From Myrmaecium sp. VS I D KN 1 (taxonomy: Eukaryota; Ascomycota; Dothideomycetes; Valsariales; Valsariaceae), in NCBI GenBank assembly GCA_019775845.1, contig JADQAV010000002.1:1984001-2048000 (forward strand): 64,000 nt of DNA. Reading direction: 5' to 3'. Position numbers and translations under genes: made by a program. Positions 12,146-23,945 of this stretch are shown piece by piece (position 1 is the stretch's first letter; every line of letters starts with the position of its first letter). Below the pieces are notes generated by a model. It ran no database searches. It was not told the origin of the DNA and saw only the letters and a program-made list of their open reading frames with translations.

Positions 12146-12971
12146 TCAGGTGCGTTGCTTGGACCGATAGTAATGGCTGGGGTGTATTACTTGTGCATTT
12201 GAGTCATGGTAAGAGTGCTGGGCATGAATGTCAATGCCGGCCACCGCAGCAAAGCTCATGCTGAAAGGGCTGATCTCCTCCTCGCCATAGTAGTCCGGCT
12301 TGATGCTGTGGACCAGGCTGGGTAGAGGCGTGGAGAAGGCCGAGGACAGCGGCGGGAGGTAATTCGAATAGATGGGCACCTCCGGGGTTGTGGTGGTCGG
12401 GACGGCTTGATAGGCCGTGTTGTGACCGTACGGAGCGTACGTGATCGAATTCGGCTCCGGATATGCGGAATACGAGAAGGGAGGCGGTGACATGGACAAC
12501 TGGCGGGTATATTGGTGGGAGAACATGTTCCGATCGTCTTGCTGGGGCGCATATCGGCTGCTGGGGAACTCAGGAGTTCGGGGGCCACGGTCGCTGTGTT
12601 CTCCAGGCTCCACGGACGCATCCAGCGCCGGGACGTCTTCGCGGGATTGTGGGCTTGAGCGGTCCAGCTCAGCTGGTCGTTGTTCCGGCGAGGCAGAGTT
12701 GGAGGCTGCTCGGCGTTCGAGGTCCTCCAATCGTTTCTTCAGCTTCTTGCCTGGTTCTGTTCAGCTGCGGCGGACCAGCACATCAGGTGGACCAATACTC
12801 ACGGTAGTTGCGCTGTGCAATCCGGTTCTGTATCCTCCTCCTCTCGGCGAGATCTGAGATTTTCGTCCAGTCTTCGTTCGGGTTTGCACTGGGACTGAAG
12901 GCACTGCTTGTGCCGGAGTATCTGTGGGTGGGGGCCATTTGCGGGTACGTATAGTTGGCGTGCCTCTGCAT
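12146..12971 (-). CDS. bZIP transcription factor with very short zipper
   Basis: Two exons on the minus strand, 12803-12971 and 12146-12750, separated by a 52-bp intron lying inside the basic region; 257 residues. The basic region reads ERRRIQNRIAQRNYRKKLKK (residues about 43-62), with the N-x7-R arrangement of fungal Yap-like bZIPs. Only about one leucine heptad (RLEDLERRA) follows before Ser/Pro-rich disorder. The C-terminal half is rich in Tyr, Pro and Ser (SYSAYPEPN, YGHNTAYQ) and may be an activation region. It presumably binds DNA in the nucleus as a dimer. MQRHANYTYPQ was chosen as the start; a second Met lies 11 codons on. The leader upstream contains a (CA)11 tract, and the upstream spacer is exceptionally long (7.3 kb), as is common for developmental regulators. 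Confidence 0.85.
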
Positions 12972-13167
12972 AATAAGAGAGCAGCAGGGCCGGGTGGAGG
13001 TGGAGGAGAGACGGCTGGGGCAACAAGTGGACCGTCTCTTTCTGTTTGAGTATGAGATCAAAAGGCGAGCAGGTGTGGATTGCAAGAAGGATGGAGGAGG
13101 GATTCTTCAGCCGTGGAAGGAGGGGAGCTTCAAGGCAGGGCGCTCCCGTATTTATCAGCTGGAGGAT

Positions 13168-13189
13168 CACACACACACACACACACACA
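13168..13189. repeat. (CA)11 microsatellite
   Basis: Eleven perfect CA units about 200 bp upstream of the bZIP start codon, probably within its leader or promoter. Confidence 0.95.
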
Positions 13190-14938
13190 GCTCGTCCGCT
13201 TGTCCTCCGCAATACATCGACAGCTCCGCCGGAAGGGAGGCAGACAGGCCAGGGTCCAGAGCCGGACCAGAGGTAGGAATCTCCACGCGCATGCCATAAG
13301 GCCGACCGGGGCCCCTGTCACAGGTCACAGAGCACGGATCCGGCCGGTAGTGGAGGTGTGGAGGATAAGGCGGCGGTGACTTGGATGCAACCTACCAACC
13401 TCCGGCCTACCATGTCCGGTCCTGCGCTGCCTGCGCTGCCCTGCGCTGCCCTGTTCGCTCGCTCGTGCCTCTGCGCTGCCCGCCCCAGCCTCGAGGGGAG
13501 GGGGGGCAGCCCCGAGGGGGACCAAGGAGGGCCGAGGGAGGGGGCCAAGGGGGGGCAGGGGGCCAAGGGAGCAGCCTGCAAGCACCACCCGACACCCAGC
13601 ATTCAGCAGCGGTCCGCAGCCCAGCATCCGGCAGTCCAGCACGCATCGGCCAGCATCCAGCAGCACCCAGCACCCAGCAGCCAGTGCTCCGCCTGCCTAA
13701 TGACCTCGAGACGGCCAGGGCGCGCTTAGAAATGGTCGGGAGAATGCAGCTTGCCGTAAATTCGGCACCTCGCTAACCCTATCCCACAAGGCTGCAGGGA
13801 AGCTGTCGCCCGAATGGGGTGGAGCAGGGTCGGAGCACCAGCGCGAGACATGTTCGCGAGCACCGCCTGTACGGGTGCCGATCAACGGCCATAGGGCGGC
13901 GGCACGAGGGGGGAAGGGCGGTGGAGGGGGCGGTGCGTGCCCCCAAGCTCGTCCGAATCCTTCTCTTTTTGCAGCATTTTCCCCTCCACACTAACACTCC
14001 ACGGCTGCTACTTCTGCGCCGGCGTAACCTGCCTGCCAACCGAACCGATCACGACGATTGGTGGAGGTTGGCCATGGACCGTCGATGATACACCCCTCAC
14101 ATGAATACCAAGCAACATCGCTCCCCAGCCGGGAGAGGCGAGGGATGGGGAGTGACGACGTGTACCAGGATAGTATCGCGTCCGTACCTACAGGACCGCC
14201 AGGACCGACAGGATCGAGTCGGCGAAGTTGCAACAGCAACAACAACACGGCATGGCATGGCATCGCATGGCATCGCAGCGCAATGCAGTGCAGCTCAGCG
14301 CATCACTTCGCATCGCATGCAGCCCTTCCCGGAGCAGAAACCGATGCGTGAATGCATCACCACCAACACCGTGGACCCAAAGCCGCGATTATCCATCAGA
14401 GGAAACATGGAACCCCGCCAGTCGATCAGTCGGTCGGTCGGCGTGCTCAGTCAACCGGCTCGCACTCCTTGCTCGGTCGATATGTAACTCCGCCGGGCTC
14501 GGCCGCACAGGCAACCCACGCGGATCGCCCGCCCGCCCGCTCGCTCCCTCGCTCGTGAAGGTAAGGTAGGCAGTTTATTAGTAGGTAGGGTGGGGGCGGG
14601 AAGCACGGAGGCGAGCGGTCAACGTCCAGCTCCGACCGCAGGAAATTGGGGATTAATTTAAAACACCCCCCCAAGGCAAAAGATAGCAACACGATGGCAC
14701 ACACACACACGGAGAGAGAGAGAGACACACAGACGCTCGAACGGACCAAGGGTCCTCTTTCATCGTCCGTTCCGTACCGAACCGTCCCCTTCCATGTTCG
14801 GTTTGACGTGGTTGGGCAGGTCACGACTCCAGTTGGAAACACGATGTAGGTGAGTACTTAGGTGAGGTAGGTGAGTTCTATGTAGGAGAGTAGCTCCTGT
14901 AGCTAGCTTCTTCGTATCTTCGCATCTTCGCATCTGCC

Positions 14939-14963
14939 CCAGTCCAGTCCAGTCCAGTCCAGT
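14939..14963. repeat. (CCAGT)5 tandem repeat
   Basis: Five perfect CCAGT units in the gene-free tract. Confidence 0.95.
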
Positions 14964-15366
14964 CGGCCGTTTGCGCCCACGCATCATCCTTCCCGTCGTC
15001 ACCTCGAACGAAACAGCGCCATCATCATCATCCCGCCTCCCACGCTGCTCCGTTTCAACCTCTCTCGTGCGTGCTCCGTTCCGTCCACACACATGCACGC
15101 GCAGTGGAAGCGGTCGTTCAGCGAGCCGACGCAAGCTCGAAGAGATACGAGATCAGGGAAAGGGAGCTGAGGGGGAACGTATCTGTATGGCGTGCCTGCC
15201 GCCGTCACCGGCGCGGTGCCCGACGTGCTTCGATAAAACATATGTAGGTATCCATCACGCCGAGCGTTTGCCTGTTACCAATGTCCCGAAGGGAGCAAAG
15301 ATACGATCTGCGCGGGCGGGCGGGCAGGCGGGCGCGGGCTTGGGCTTTTGGGGGCGGGGTGGGGTA

Positions 15367-15400
15367 GGGAAGGGAAGGGAAGGGAAGGGAGGGAAGGAAG
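15367..15400. repeat. GGGAA-type purine tract
   Basis: Repeated GGGAA units grading into GGAA, all purine on the plus strand. Such tracts can form triplex or quadruplex structures. Confidence 0.85.
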
Positions 15401-15426
15401 GAATGGAGAAGGGGAGAAGGGCGATT

Positions 15427-15442
15427 GGTTGGTTGGTTGGTT
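15427..15442. repeat. (GGTT)4 tandem repeat
   Basis: Four perfect GGTT units. Together with the nearby G-runs this is a possible quadruplex former. Confidence 0.9.
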
Positions 15443-15791
15443 ACAGCGGGCTGGCAGGCAAAGGAAACGAAAAAGGTGCGATTAGCTAGCTGTTGTTGCG
15501 CCCACGGCCAGGCAGCCGCCGCCGACTGCTACCTAGGTACAGTGCCCAGGTAACTCCATCCAGCGTCACACCCTCGGAGGAGCTCTGAAGGCTGAAGAGA
15601 GGGGGACGCTGCGCGGGTCCCCATCCACCACACCACACCGCCTGGGGCGGAGGGGGAGGGCGGGGGTGATGGGGGACGGGCCGGGGCCCCCTTGTTCACC
15701 CTCTCGCTTAATAACCTGCACGATTCCATCGCCGCATGTCGCTCACCGTCCAGAGCCGGCAGGACCGCAGAGGCAGATGTTAGGTAGATAT

Positions 15792-15793
<2 letters not shown>

Positions 15794-15821
<28 letters not shown>
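15794..15821. repeat. (GGCA)7 microsatellite
   Basis: Seven perfect GGCA units, followed by imperfect continuation. Confidence 0.95.
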
Positions 15822-15827
<6 letters not shown>

Positions 15828-15993
15828 GCAGACAGGTCGGTTGTACTATAGGCAGGCATTGGCAGCAGCCCTACGCACCACCTCCGTGGCCGGCACACCC
15901 CCCTCTTCTCCTCCCCCCCCTAGGTTCCCCTCCTGAGGTGCCCCTCCCGCCCGCCCGTCTGTTCGTTCCGTTCAGCAACCTTCGATCCTTCGA

Positions 15994-16014
15994 TTCTTCT
16001 TCTTCTTCTTCTTC
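15994..16014. repeat. (TTC)7 microsatellite
   Basis: Seven perfect TTC units, followed by further interrupted TTC/TCC units to about 16044. Confidence 0.95.
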
Positions 16015-17284
16015 AGGTTCTTCGTCTTCTTCTTCTCCTTCTTCAGTCGGTGAGGCCCTTCCTTTTTCTCTCTGTGTTCTCCGCGGAACCCGAATGACGG
16101 AATCGAAACCTCCACTGTTACCCCAACCTGGGGACCCACCAATCAATCCATTTCCATGCTGGACGGATGTGTTTGATAATGTGACAACCACTCACTGCAT
16201 GTCATCGAGTCGTCCCGATCCTCGCTCGCTCGCTCGCAAGCTATCGCCCTAATCAGGCCAGACAGCTAACTAGCCAGCCAGCCTCGTTGACGTCGCCCTT
16301 TCGCGTCGTACATACGTTTCAGAAGAGAGGGGGGGAAGGAGAGGGGGAGTTTATTCCGACCGAATCCATCACCGCTGTCACAGTCACACACTCACTCACA
16401 TACTACTCACTACGATCTTCTGAATCGTGAAATTATCGAGCTATTCCCCTTCAACTCTCTCTCCGCTCTTTCGGCATTTGCGGTCTTGCATGACGCAATA
16501 TTATGAACCTCTCCCCAAGTTGTGTCAAGGCTACCAGCAACGGGTTCCTACCGCAACCTCTCCCCTCTATTTTCAACTCCGGTTGGCTGTACATGTTGGT
16601 ACTATGATACCTAGCTACCCCCCTATCTTACCAACCCATCATCAATCCAGCCAACAAACCAGCCAACCATCATACGTGCCGCAGCGACCACTAAGTAGCC
16701 TCAGGTATGTAAGTCATCAGAATGACAGCCCACCACCGTCCCTCCACGTGGGGTGGGGGAAAGGAGGAAGGAGGGAGGCGCACATCCAAGCCGCCACCAT
16801 TTTCCGAAAACGGCTATAATTCAAGCAATCGGTCAGGAAGTGTCAGTGTTCTTCACCTCTTAAAATAGTTTAAGTAAGCCTCCTTACCCGCGCACTGCAT
16901 TTCTGGCAGTCAAGCCACAGGCACATATCGGATCCTTCCACGCACGGAATACGCAAGCAGCTACCTACGAGGCTACGACGACCTAAGGCGTTCGTAAGGT
17001 ACTACTAGTACTGCACACGGACGGACATGGGAGCTCCCGCTTGGACTGGGGTCCTGGCGAGATGATTACGCCATAACTTCATCTACTATCGGTGAGAGCT
17101 TGGATCCTGGGTAAGTACCTGACGGCGGGGTTACAGTACGAAGTCGGTCCATTGTACTCGTACGGAACCGAGCGAGTGAGCGATCTCCCACCCGTGCGTT
17201 ACACTCCAGCCACCGCAAGGCCTTTTACTCACTCACCTTCGGTTCTCCGGTCGGTGATCTGATAGTAAAAACCGACATCCCAGC

Positions 17285-17302
17285 GCGTGCGTGCGTGCGT
17301 GC
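17285..17302. repeat. (GCGT)4 repeat
   Basis: Four GCGT units plus a partial fifth. Confidence 0.9.
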
Positions 17303-18466
17303 TCGGGCGTCCGACCTCAATTGGGAGCGTGCGCGCGATCGTACCGAGTTGGTGTGGTGGGGTGGGCTTCAGCTGCACCCCCCCAACCTCGCGAGATGTT
17401 GGTACTTGCATACCATGCGGGTCAAATGGGATTGTAGGCGTATGATGTGTCTACCGACTTCATGTCGTTTGGGTTACATTCTTTATCGTCATTGTTATCC
17501 GGACTGCTTTGCTGCTCCTCCTCGCGATGGAAATATGGAGGGGGAAAGCGGGAAGTCCTCACATTGCCGCTGAGGCTGGAAGCTGGAAGCTGAAAGGTGC
17601 GCACGTCAAACGGATCGAGTAGCTTTCACCGAAGCCATCCTCATTTTCTGTTACTGTCTTTCCATTTTTTTTCTTTTTCCTCGTTTCTTTTTTCCTTTTT
17701 CTCAGCCTTCCTCTAACCGCCCGCGGAGTGGTTATACCACCGACCCAGGATAGCAGAACAACAACAAACGTAATAACGCCAAAAAAGAAGATAGCATTCT
17801 AACCGCCCAAGAAGCGAAAACTTGTGCATCTCCCGAAAATAGAAGGCTTCGTCCCGTTGGACTCGGCCGTGGATGTGCGCGTGGTTTGCGGCGGTCTAAA
17901 TTTAGACCAGAGAAAGCTGTAGAGAGAGAGAGAGGGCGGAGGACACAGCTCGGACCCCCTCCCCATCTTTCGTCGTCGGCGGGACCCCTCTTCATCAGCC
18001 CTACGAGCCAGCCTCGCCCGGTCATTTTGCCTTTGCCGTAGCCGTGGTTTTTTACTTTTTCCGGGTGCACGGAAGGAAGGTCTGGGTGCCTCGATGCCTT
18101 ACGCCGGAGAATCAGCTATAAGGCAGAAACACGATGCTACTCACACTATATACGAATGGATTCTTGTTGTTATCTTCTGTCGAGAACCGACTTGGTGGCT
18201 TCGTCGGTATTAGTTGACGAAGGTATTTTTGCTCTTCTTGCCGGCATTGCGTGATCATGATCATACATACATACGCCTTGTCTGCTTGCCATGCCTTTCA
18301 GTTCACGCCCCACACCCGAGCAAAACCCGGGGCAGGCAGGGCGACTTCAACACCGTCGCCTTGATAAGTGCCAACATTGAACGTACATACTGTAAATAAG
18401 TAGCGATGAGACCCTTGCTCTCCACCGCCCACTACGACGGGATTAGCATCCATTGCGTGCATATAA

Positions 18467-18484
18467 GTACATGTACATGTACAT
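18467..18484. repeat. (GTACAT)3 repeat
   Basis: Three perfect GTACAT units; the ATGTACAT core is palindromic. Confidence 0.9.
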
Positions 18485-20328
18485 ATCCACCTCCCTTTCG
18501 TAGCAGCCGATGGGGAGCGTTGACGCGTATTTATTCGTTGTATTGACGAACGAGGTGGCTGACATACAATATAAACAATAGGTACATACGATACAATCCC
18601 TGCTTTGACCAACCAGTCTCCAGAGCTGCTGTTGCGAACGAACTACTACAATAGTACGCTTCCTCTCGAGGGAGCACGTGCATGCCATCGACGCGAACCA
18701 CCGGCTGCACGAAGCGGAGTACCTAGGTGGACGGGAGTCCCACCGGAAGACACTATTTAGCCAACGTTAACCTTTTCAGGTAGGCAGGGGAGAGCGAAGG
18801 AAGCAACGAAACTATTGTAGTAGGCTCCTCCTGCTCCTTCCTCTTCTTCCTTCTTCCTTCTTCCTTCCTTTCAGGGGCGACAGCCAGTCAATGTACAGAG
18901 ATTAGATACGTGCGGACGAGGTTACCTTTTCACCGTTTCGTCCAATCAGCCAGCAAGGTATCAGTGGTACATCCCTTCCTTCCTACCACTCCTCTCCGCA
19001 CCATCGCATCCTTTATCCCTCATCACTCCGAGGGCCACATAGCGCGCCGTGTGCATGGGGAGGCGAGCGAGCGAGCGGGGCACGGCGGGGGGGGGGGTGG
19101 CCTCGACCGGTCCGGTGCCGACATTAGCTACCGCACCTATAGGCAGCTGAGGTTTCCTCTGCAGAAACACAATGGTGAGTTTACTCGAGTCGCTTGATGA
19201 GTTACTATCTACTTCTCGCTTCTACATATAACGTGGCTTGGTATATCATGCCATGCGACCGAGTGAACGCCGAGATGCGAGTGGAAACCCGATTCTCCTC
19301 CTTCTCCCCCCTCCCCTCCCCAGACCGGACTGGATCCGCCTTGACACTGACTCAGCGGACGAAAGGAGACGGGAAGGCGGGAGGGAGGAGGAAGCGTCAG
19401 TGCTTCCCGTGACGGTAACTAACGTAGCACCTTTTAGCCGGTTCGTTCGGGGTGTGCGTAGGAGTATGTGCGGATTGTGAATGGACGAATGAGGAGCAGG
19501 GAGGAGAGGAGGAGCAGAAGAGGATCAAATAGGGCAGGGAGAGGGAGGCGCATTGCGGGTTTCGTCACCGGACTCGCCGAAACCTCCAACTAGGCGGCCT
19601 CTAGGTAGGCCTGGTGCCCCATTTACGACCTTTGTGAGACATGAAACGAGCGCGGTTCGTCGTCGTCGCCGTCGTCGCCGTCCTCGTAGCGAGTCTTGAC
19701 CGGAATGGGGAGATGGGCGATGGACTGCTTGACGCCATGAAAATGGTGCACGTGAAACTTTCACTGTCAAGAAATGAGTCGGTCGAGAAGGGGGAGGAAT
19801 GAGATGGGGAGGATATGTAATCAATCTTCGTTTCCCCGCCCACCCTTTCCCTCCACGTTATTCGTGGAAAGCGGCCGGATGTCGATGTGTAATCAGTCAC
19901 GCACATGGTATCAAACAGTAGCACCGCCAGCGTCCTCGGCATCTCCGAGCGTGACCGGTGGATGTGCGACGGTCAAGCGAGGCTCAAGCTGCAATACATG
20001 CATACAGGTGTAGGTATTACTACGTGCAAGGCGCAGCGTTGACAGCCTGGACGGACGCACGTGTGAATGACTTGAGGAGACGATTAGTCACCAGCGTAGG
20101 CTGCAGGGCATCGTGACCGGCTTTAATTTGTTAGATCCAGCGATCGATGTTAGGAGTTACCTAAACCATCGAAGCACTGTCGATTCGATGCACGCAATTC
20201 GATTATCGCGGGAGATGGTTCAGCCTCGTCAACTGCGTGGTGCCCGCCTTACACATGTCGCATCCACTTCAACGCAACGCGCAAGGCCTTCTATTGGTAC
20301 GGTCCCTTCTCCCTTTACGGAAACTGCG

Positions 20329-23300
20329 CTACACCGATCTTCTCTTCTTTAGGGCTCGCATACCCAAGATCGTGCCCCCCTTTCCGGGCCGCCGGCCAAC
20401 TTCGACGACGACCATGCGCACGAAGTCCCGCGACACCCAATAACTGCTGTGCGCGCCCAGCATCGTCAGGTACTGTATCTCCAGCGGTCCTCCACCGTAC
20501 TTGAGGAAGTAATCAATCTGGCCATTGTCATTCAGAAGGAACGCCCGCTTCTCTGCGATCTCCTCGCGCGTGAAGTTGTGCGTCTCCAATTCTACGTTCG
20601 AAGGCAACCGAGGAATGAGCGGCTTCATACCGCTCACTGCAGCTTCCGCGGACGACAACGGGTTGCGGAACGGGTTCGCGAACGAGAGCCAAGGCGTACT
20701 CGCGCTGGGGATGAAGGCTGTCTTCAGAGAATGCGCATAATCCACGTCAACAGTCGCGTTGAGTCGATAAGCTACAGGGTCATAAGGATTGATGACGTTG
20801 TAGATGTTGTCCACAGCCAGGCAACCGTACGTCTCCACCTCCCCGACCACGCCTTCCGCCTTGCCGTCTTCTTCTGTGCCCGGCTTGCTACGTCCTTTCC
20901 GTGGGAGCAGCGAGGCTTTCTTCAACAGAAGGAAGAATCCGACAGGACTCCCGCACACGAAGAGCGACCGGGTATTGAATAGGAAGTGCGAGTCCGGTAA
21001 CGGGCCACACTGCGTGGGATCCTCCGGGATGCTAGCCGGAACATGCGTTGGTTGCTTGCTGAGGATATCCACTGCCATGACACTGCCTGTTCATCATCAG
21101 TAGGGATTTTCAGGGGATCAGTTGTTTGGGGCGCTACCGAGTGAGTGCGCAATTAAATGCACCCGTCCCTTTTCGGAGAACCCAGGGTTGTTAGCACACC
21201 ACAGTCTGTAGATCCTGTTGGCCTCTCTGATGCACGCGCTTATCATCTTGGGGTGATGTTCCACAGACATATAGTACGGTATGTCCAGCATCACGTCGCT
21301 GATGATATTGCGCACCGAAGGCAACGTCTCAGGTGTGATGTCCTTCAATGAGAATTGATTCGCTGCGGGATCCACTGCGTCGCTATAATCTTCATCCTCG
21401 AGGGAAAGGCTAAGACGCCAGTTTACCTGCTTCAATTAGCCAACTTGCCCATGCACAACGAGCGCTAAGCTGGCAAAAACCTGACAGAAAGTGGTTGCTC
21501 GCAGTCACACATGGGACCTGGTACGTACTGGCAAAACCATAATGCCACCCATTCCATCCCGGAAGTGCGCTCGGTTCGCGTCATTGCTGAGCTCCACATT
21601 GACTTCCCTTCGGAAATCATTAATTGCGTGAGTGAAGTGGAAGCTCTCGATTCTTTGAGATAGCTTCTGGCCTATGCCATGGATAACAAGCACCAGATCG
21701 GTTACGCCGAGATGCGTGCCGGATCGCGCACCGGATGCTGCCCTTGCTGCAACCATCCTTTTGTATGTCTCTGCGGCCTCTTTCGGGTGCAGTTTGTTCC
21801 ACAGCGCTTGGTCGAAGCCGCGACAGACGGCGATGCCAATGGTTCGCCCTTTGCGAATATAGTTTGCCAGTGGCCTGCGTCCATAATACGCGGAAGGCTG
21901 CAGACTCGGTCGTAGAATATAAGCATCGACATCATTAGCATATATCACCCCAGCGTCAGGATAAAGGCGCTTTCTGCCATCACGGCCGAACGAATTGGTT
22001 CCGGCAGCTTTACTATCAGGCCCATTGGCACCGTTAGAGACGTCGATAAAGTCACATATAGACTCTAAAAGTTCTTGTCGCTCCTTCTCCGGATCGGCAG
22101 CTGTTTGTTCTAAGCTAAACATACATTGTGAGTGCTCGGCCAATTGATGGGAGTCAGGGTATAGCTGATATGGAATTCCACGAAAAGCACGCTTCTTGAA
22201 GGTTCTACTTGAGCAAGGACTTACAGAGATACCGAAGCTGATCCCATGCCCATCTCCGATGAGGTTCTAGGGTGACTCTCTGAAGTCACCGGGTTCGCAG
22301 GCCATAGCTGATGGAGAATTTTCATCTCACCAAGCGCGCCTACTTCAACAGCACTGTTCAATTCATCCTTCCACGTTTGCGTCCAGACCTGCATAGAGAT
22401 GTAACCAGACTCCAGCAGGTTGGCGACCTCGACCTCAACAGGCAACATGGAGTCCTTATAGAACCATGTGCCTCTGGTCACAGCAGCAGTATCATTCACC
22501 GGATGCCAGTACTATATTCATAAAGCTGTTAATGCCGACCTCACCCACTGCACAAGAAAGCTTACAATTGGCTCCATTCGGATGCTGTCCGAGGTCATGA
22601 CAACATTGTGCAGCCGGGATACGCCAACAGGAACCTTGGCACACGGCGCCGGTTTTCTGGGCTCTGGATCAGGTAGGGAGTCTCCTGGAAAATCACTGGT
22701 AGGCTGCTTAGGAAAGCCTTCTTGCTCCCTTCGCTCACGTGTAACTGCTGCCTTAGCAGAAGGTTTTGCCCTCTTATAAGTAACTTCCCGCTTTGACCTC
22801 GAAGGAGCTCTTAGAAAAGGTGTCCTAGTCGTATCGAGAGAGCCCATGTTGGTGCTGGAGTCCACGCTTTGTGGGCTACGCGCAACATATTGGGCGTTTC
22901 CTTCGCTGAAGGCTGTGTCCCTGACGCGGGTGGAACTGCTGCCAGATATCCCGGATTGTCTAATTGCTACGCCTTGGGGTGCTTTGGAGTGTTCCATACT
23001 CTCGCTTTCCTCTGTCTGCTGTTCATCGGGTCGTAGTCGATTGCGGCTTTGGACAGCCCTCCATTTCTCCCCGCTTTCGTTGTACCTCAAAATCTTCTGC
23101 CGTAGATCGAGCCAAGCTCTGTCAAGATTATTGTTGTCCTCAGCGGAGAAAGGCCGAGGCGGTTTCTTAGAAGCGGCGGAGGGCGATTGCGGAGGCAGCG
23201 GAGAAAGTGGGTCATCCAGAGCGAGTGGGGAGCTGTAGAAGAAACGAGCAGCGACAGGCGGAGGGGCTTCCAGATGATGAAGGACCTCGCGGATATATGC

Positions 23301-23357
23301 TTTGGTTCTTCTGGACACAGAGGCAGCAGATGCCTCTGCGGGTGGAGGGCAATCCAT
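20329..23357 (-). CDS. DDHD-domain phospholipase (PA-PLA1 family)
   Basis: Five exons on the minus strand: 22566-23357, 22225-22511, 21529-22114, 21138-21426 and 20329-21086, giving 903 residues. Introns are 54, 110, 102 and 51 bp. The N-terminal half is charged and disordered, then the WWE-like region follows with YWHPVNDTAAV and RGTWFYKDSMLPVE. The lipase motif AHSLGS is at about residues 648-653, with the catalytic Ser at about 650. The last intron interrupts the glycine codon right after it. The C-terminal DDHD domain shows INPYDPVAYR and, near the end, GQIDYFLKY and SSYWVSRDF, which supply the Asp/His residues. Family members hydrolyse phosphatidic acid or other phospholipids at ER/Golgi/mitochondrial membranes. 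The start at 23357 is the first in-frame ATG. Intron 2 has the least certain acceptor. Confidence 0.9.
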
Positions 23358-23945
23358 CACGGCGTTCGCAGTTCGTCACTAAGTCACCCGGTCGGTCGAT
23401 TGGCTTCTTTAGTCGTCATACGCATTACCGGAGCCATTTCGCACGCATGGGGAGCATCGGACGGAGGAAAGTCGGCAGGCCTAGCGAGGGCTTGTGAGGG
23501 ACGTCGAGGGACGTCGAGGATAAGGGAGGGGAGCTCAGATAAGTTACGGAGTGGTTGACGTGTTCGAAGCGGAGCGGTTAATGCATGAAAGACGGTTGAG
23601 AGTTGAGCTACGCGGGAGATCGACAAGAGTCGCGCCTTCCACGTGCTTCCGTCATGGGGTCCAGGCTTTCAGGCTTTCAGGCGCCGAGGCGGCCGGCCAG
23701 GCGCTTTTTAAGCCGTACATGTGATATTGGAAGGGACCAGCTGAGGGATCAACGATCGACAAGCGCCCGCACAGCCTTTCAGAATTCGGAGCGAGTCTAG
23801 CCTCGCCCAAGGATGCAGACCTACAATGTATCTTAAGACTCCATCCCAACGATATATCAAGATCCACAATGACAGATGCGTGCATATATACTAGGCGTAT
23901 CTCTATAAGTACATACCCAAGAATTGAGTCCTGCGGCTTTCGACT
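23358..23945. other. Intergenic between lipase and DNA ligase genes
   Basis: Spacer of 588 bp between the ligase stop and the lipase start, both on the minus strand, so it holds the lipase promoter. No coding region or repeat was recognised. Confidence 0.6.

Larger units (their letters stand above)
12972..20328. other. 7.3 kb gene-free, microsatellite-rich tract upstream of bZIP
   Basis: No open frame here resembles a protein family. The longest ones (for example 14971-15489) have compositions produced by GC-rich and simple-repeat DNA. The tract is dense in short tandem repeats: CA, CCAGT, GGGAA, GGTT, GGCA, TTC, GCGT and GTACAT. It lies between the bZIP start and the 3' end of the DDHD lipase gene, both on the minus strand, so it is the upstream region of the bZIP gene. 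It may hold a long leader, non-coding transcripts or distal control sites; nothing in the sequence decides this. Confidence 0.6.

Noticed and set aside
13318-13776. Several 90-131 codon frames in a very GC-rich stretch
   Set aside because: Open in many frames on both strands at once, which is expected from GC-rich sequence poor in stop codons; no family resemblance.
14971-15489. 172-codon frame in the gene-free tract
   Set aside because: It runs through purine and GGGAA repeats and yields Gly/Lys/Arg low complexity; not a credible protein.
15367-15830. Closely spaced short repeats that could suggest a CRISPR-like array
   Set aside because: They are plain microsatellites with different units and no spacer structure, in a eukaryotic genome.
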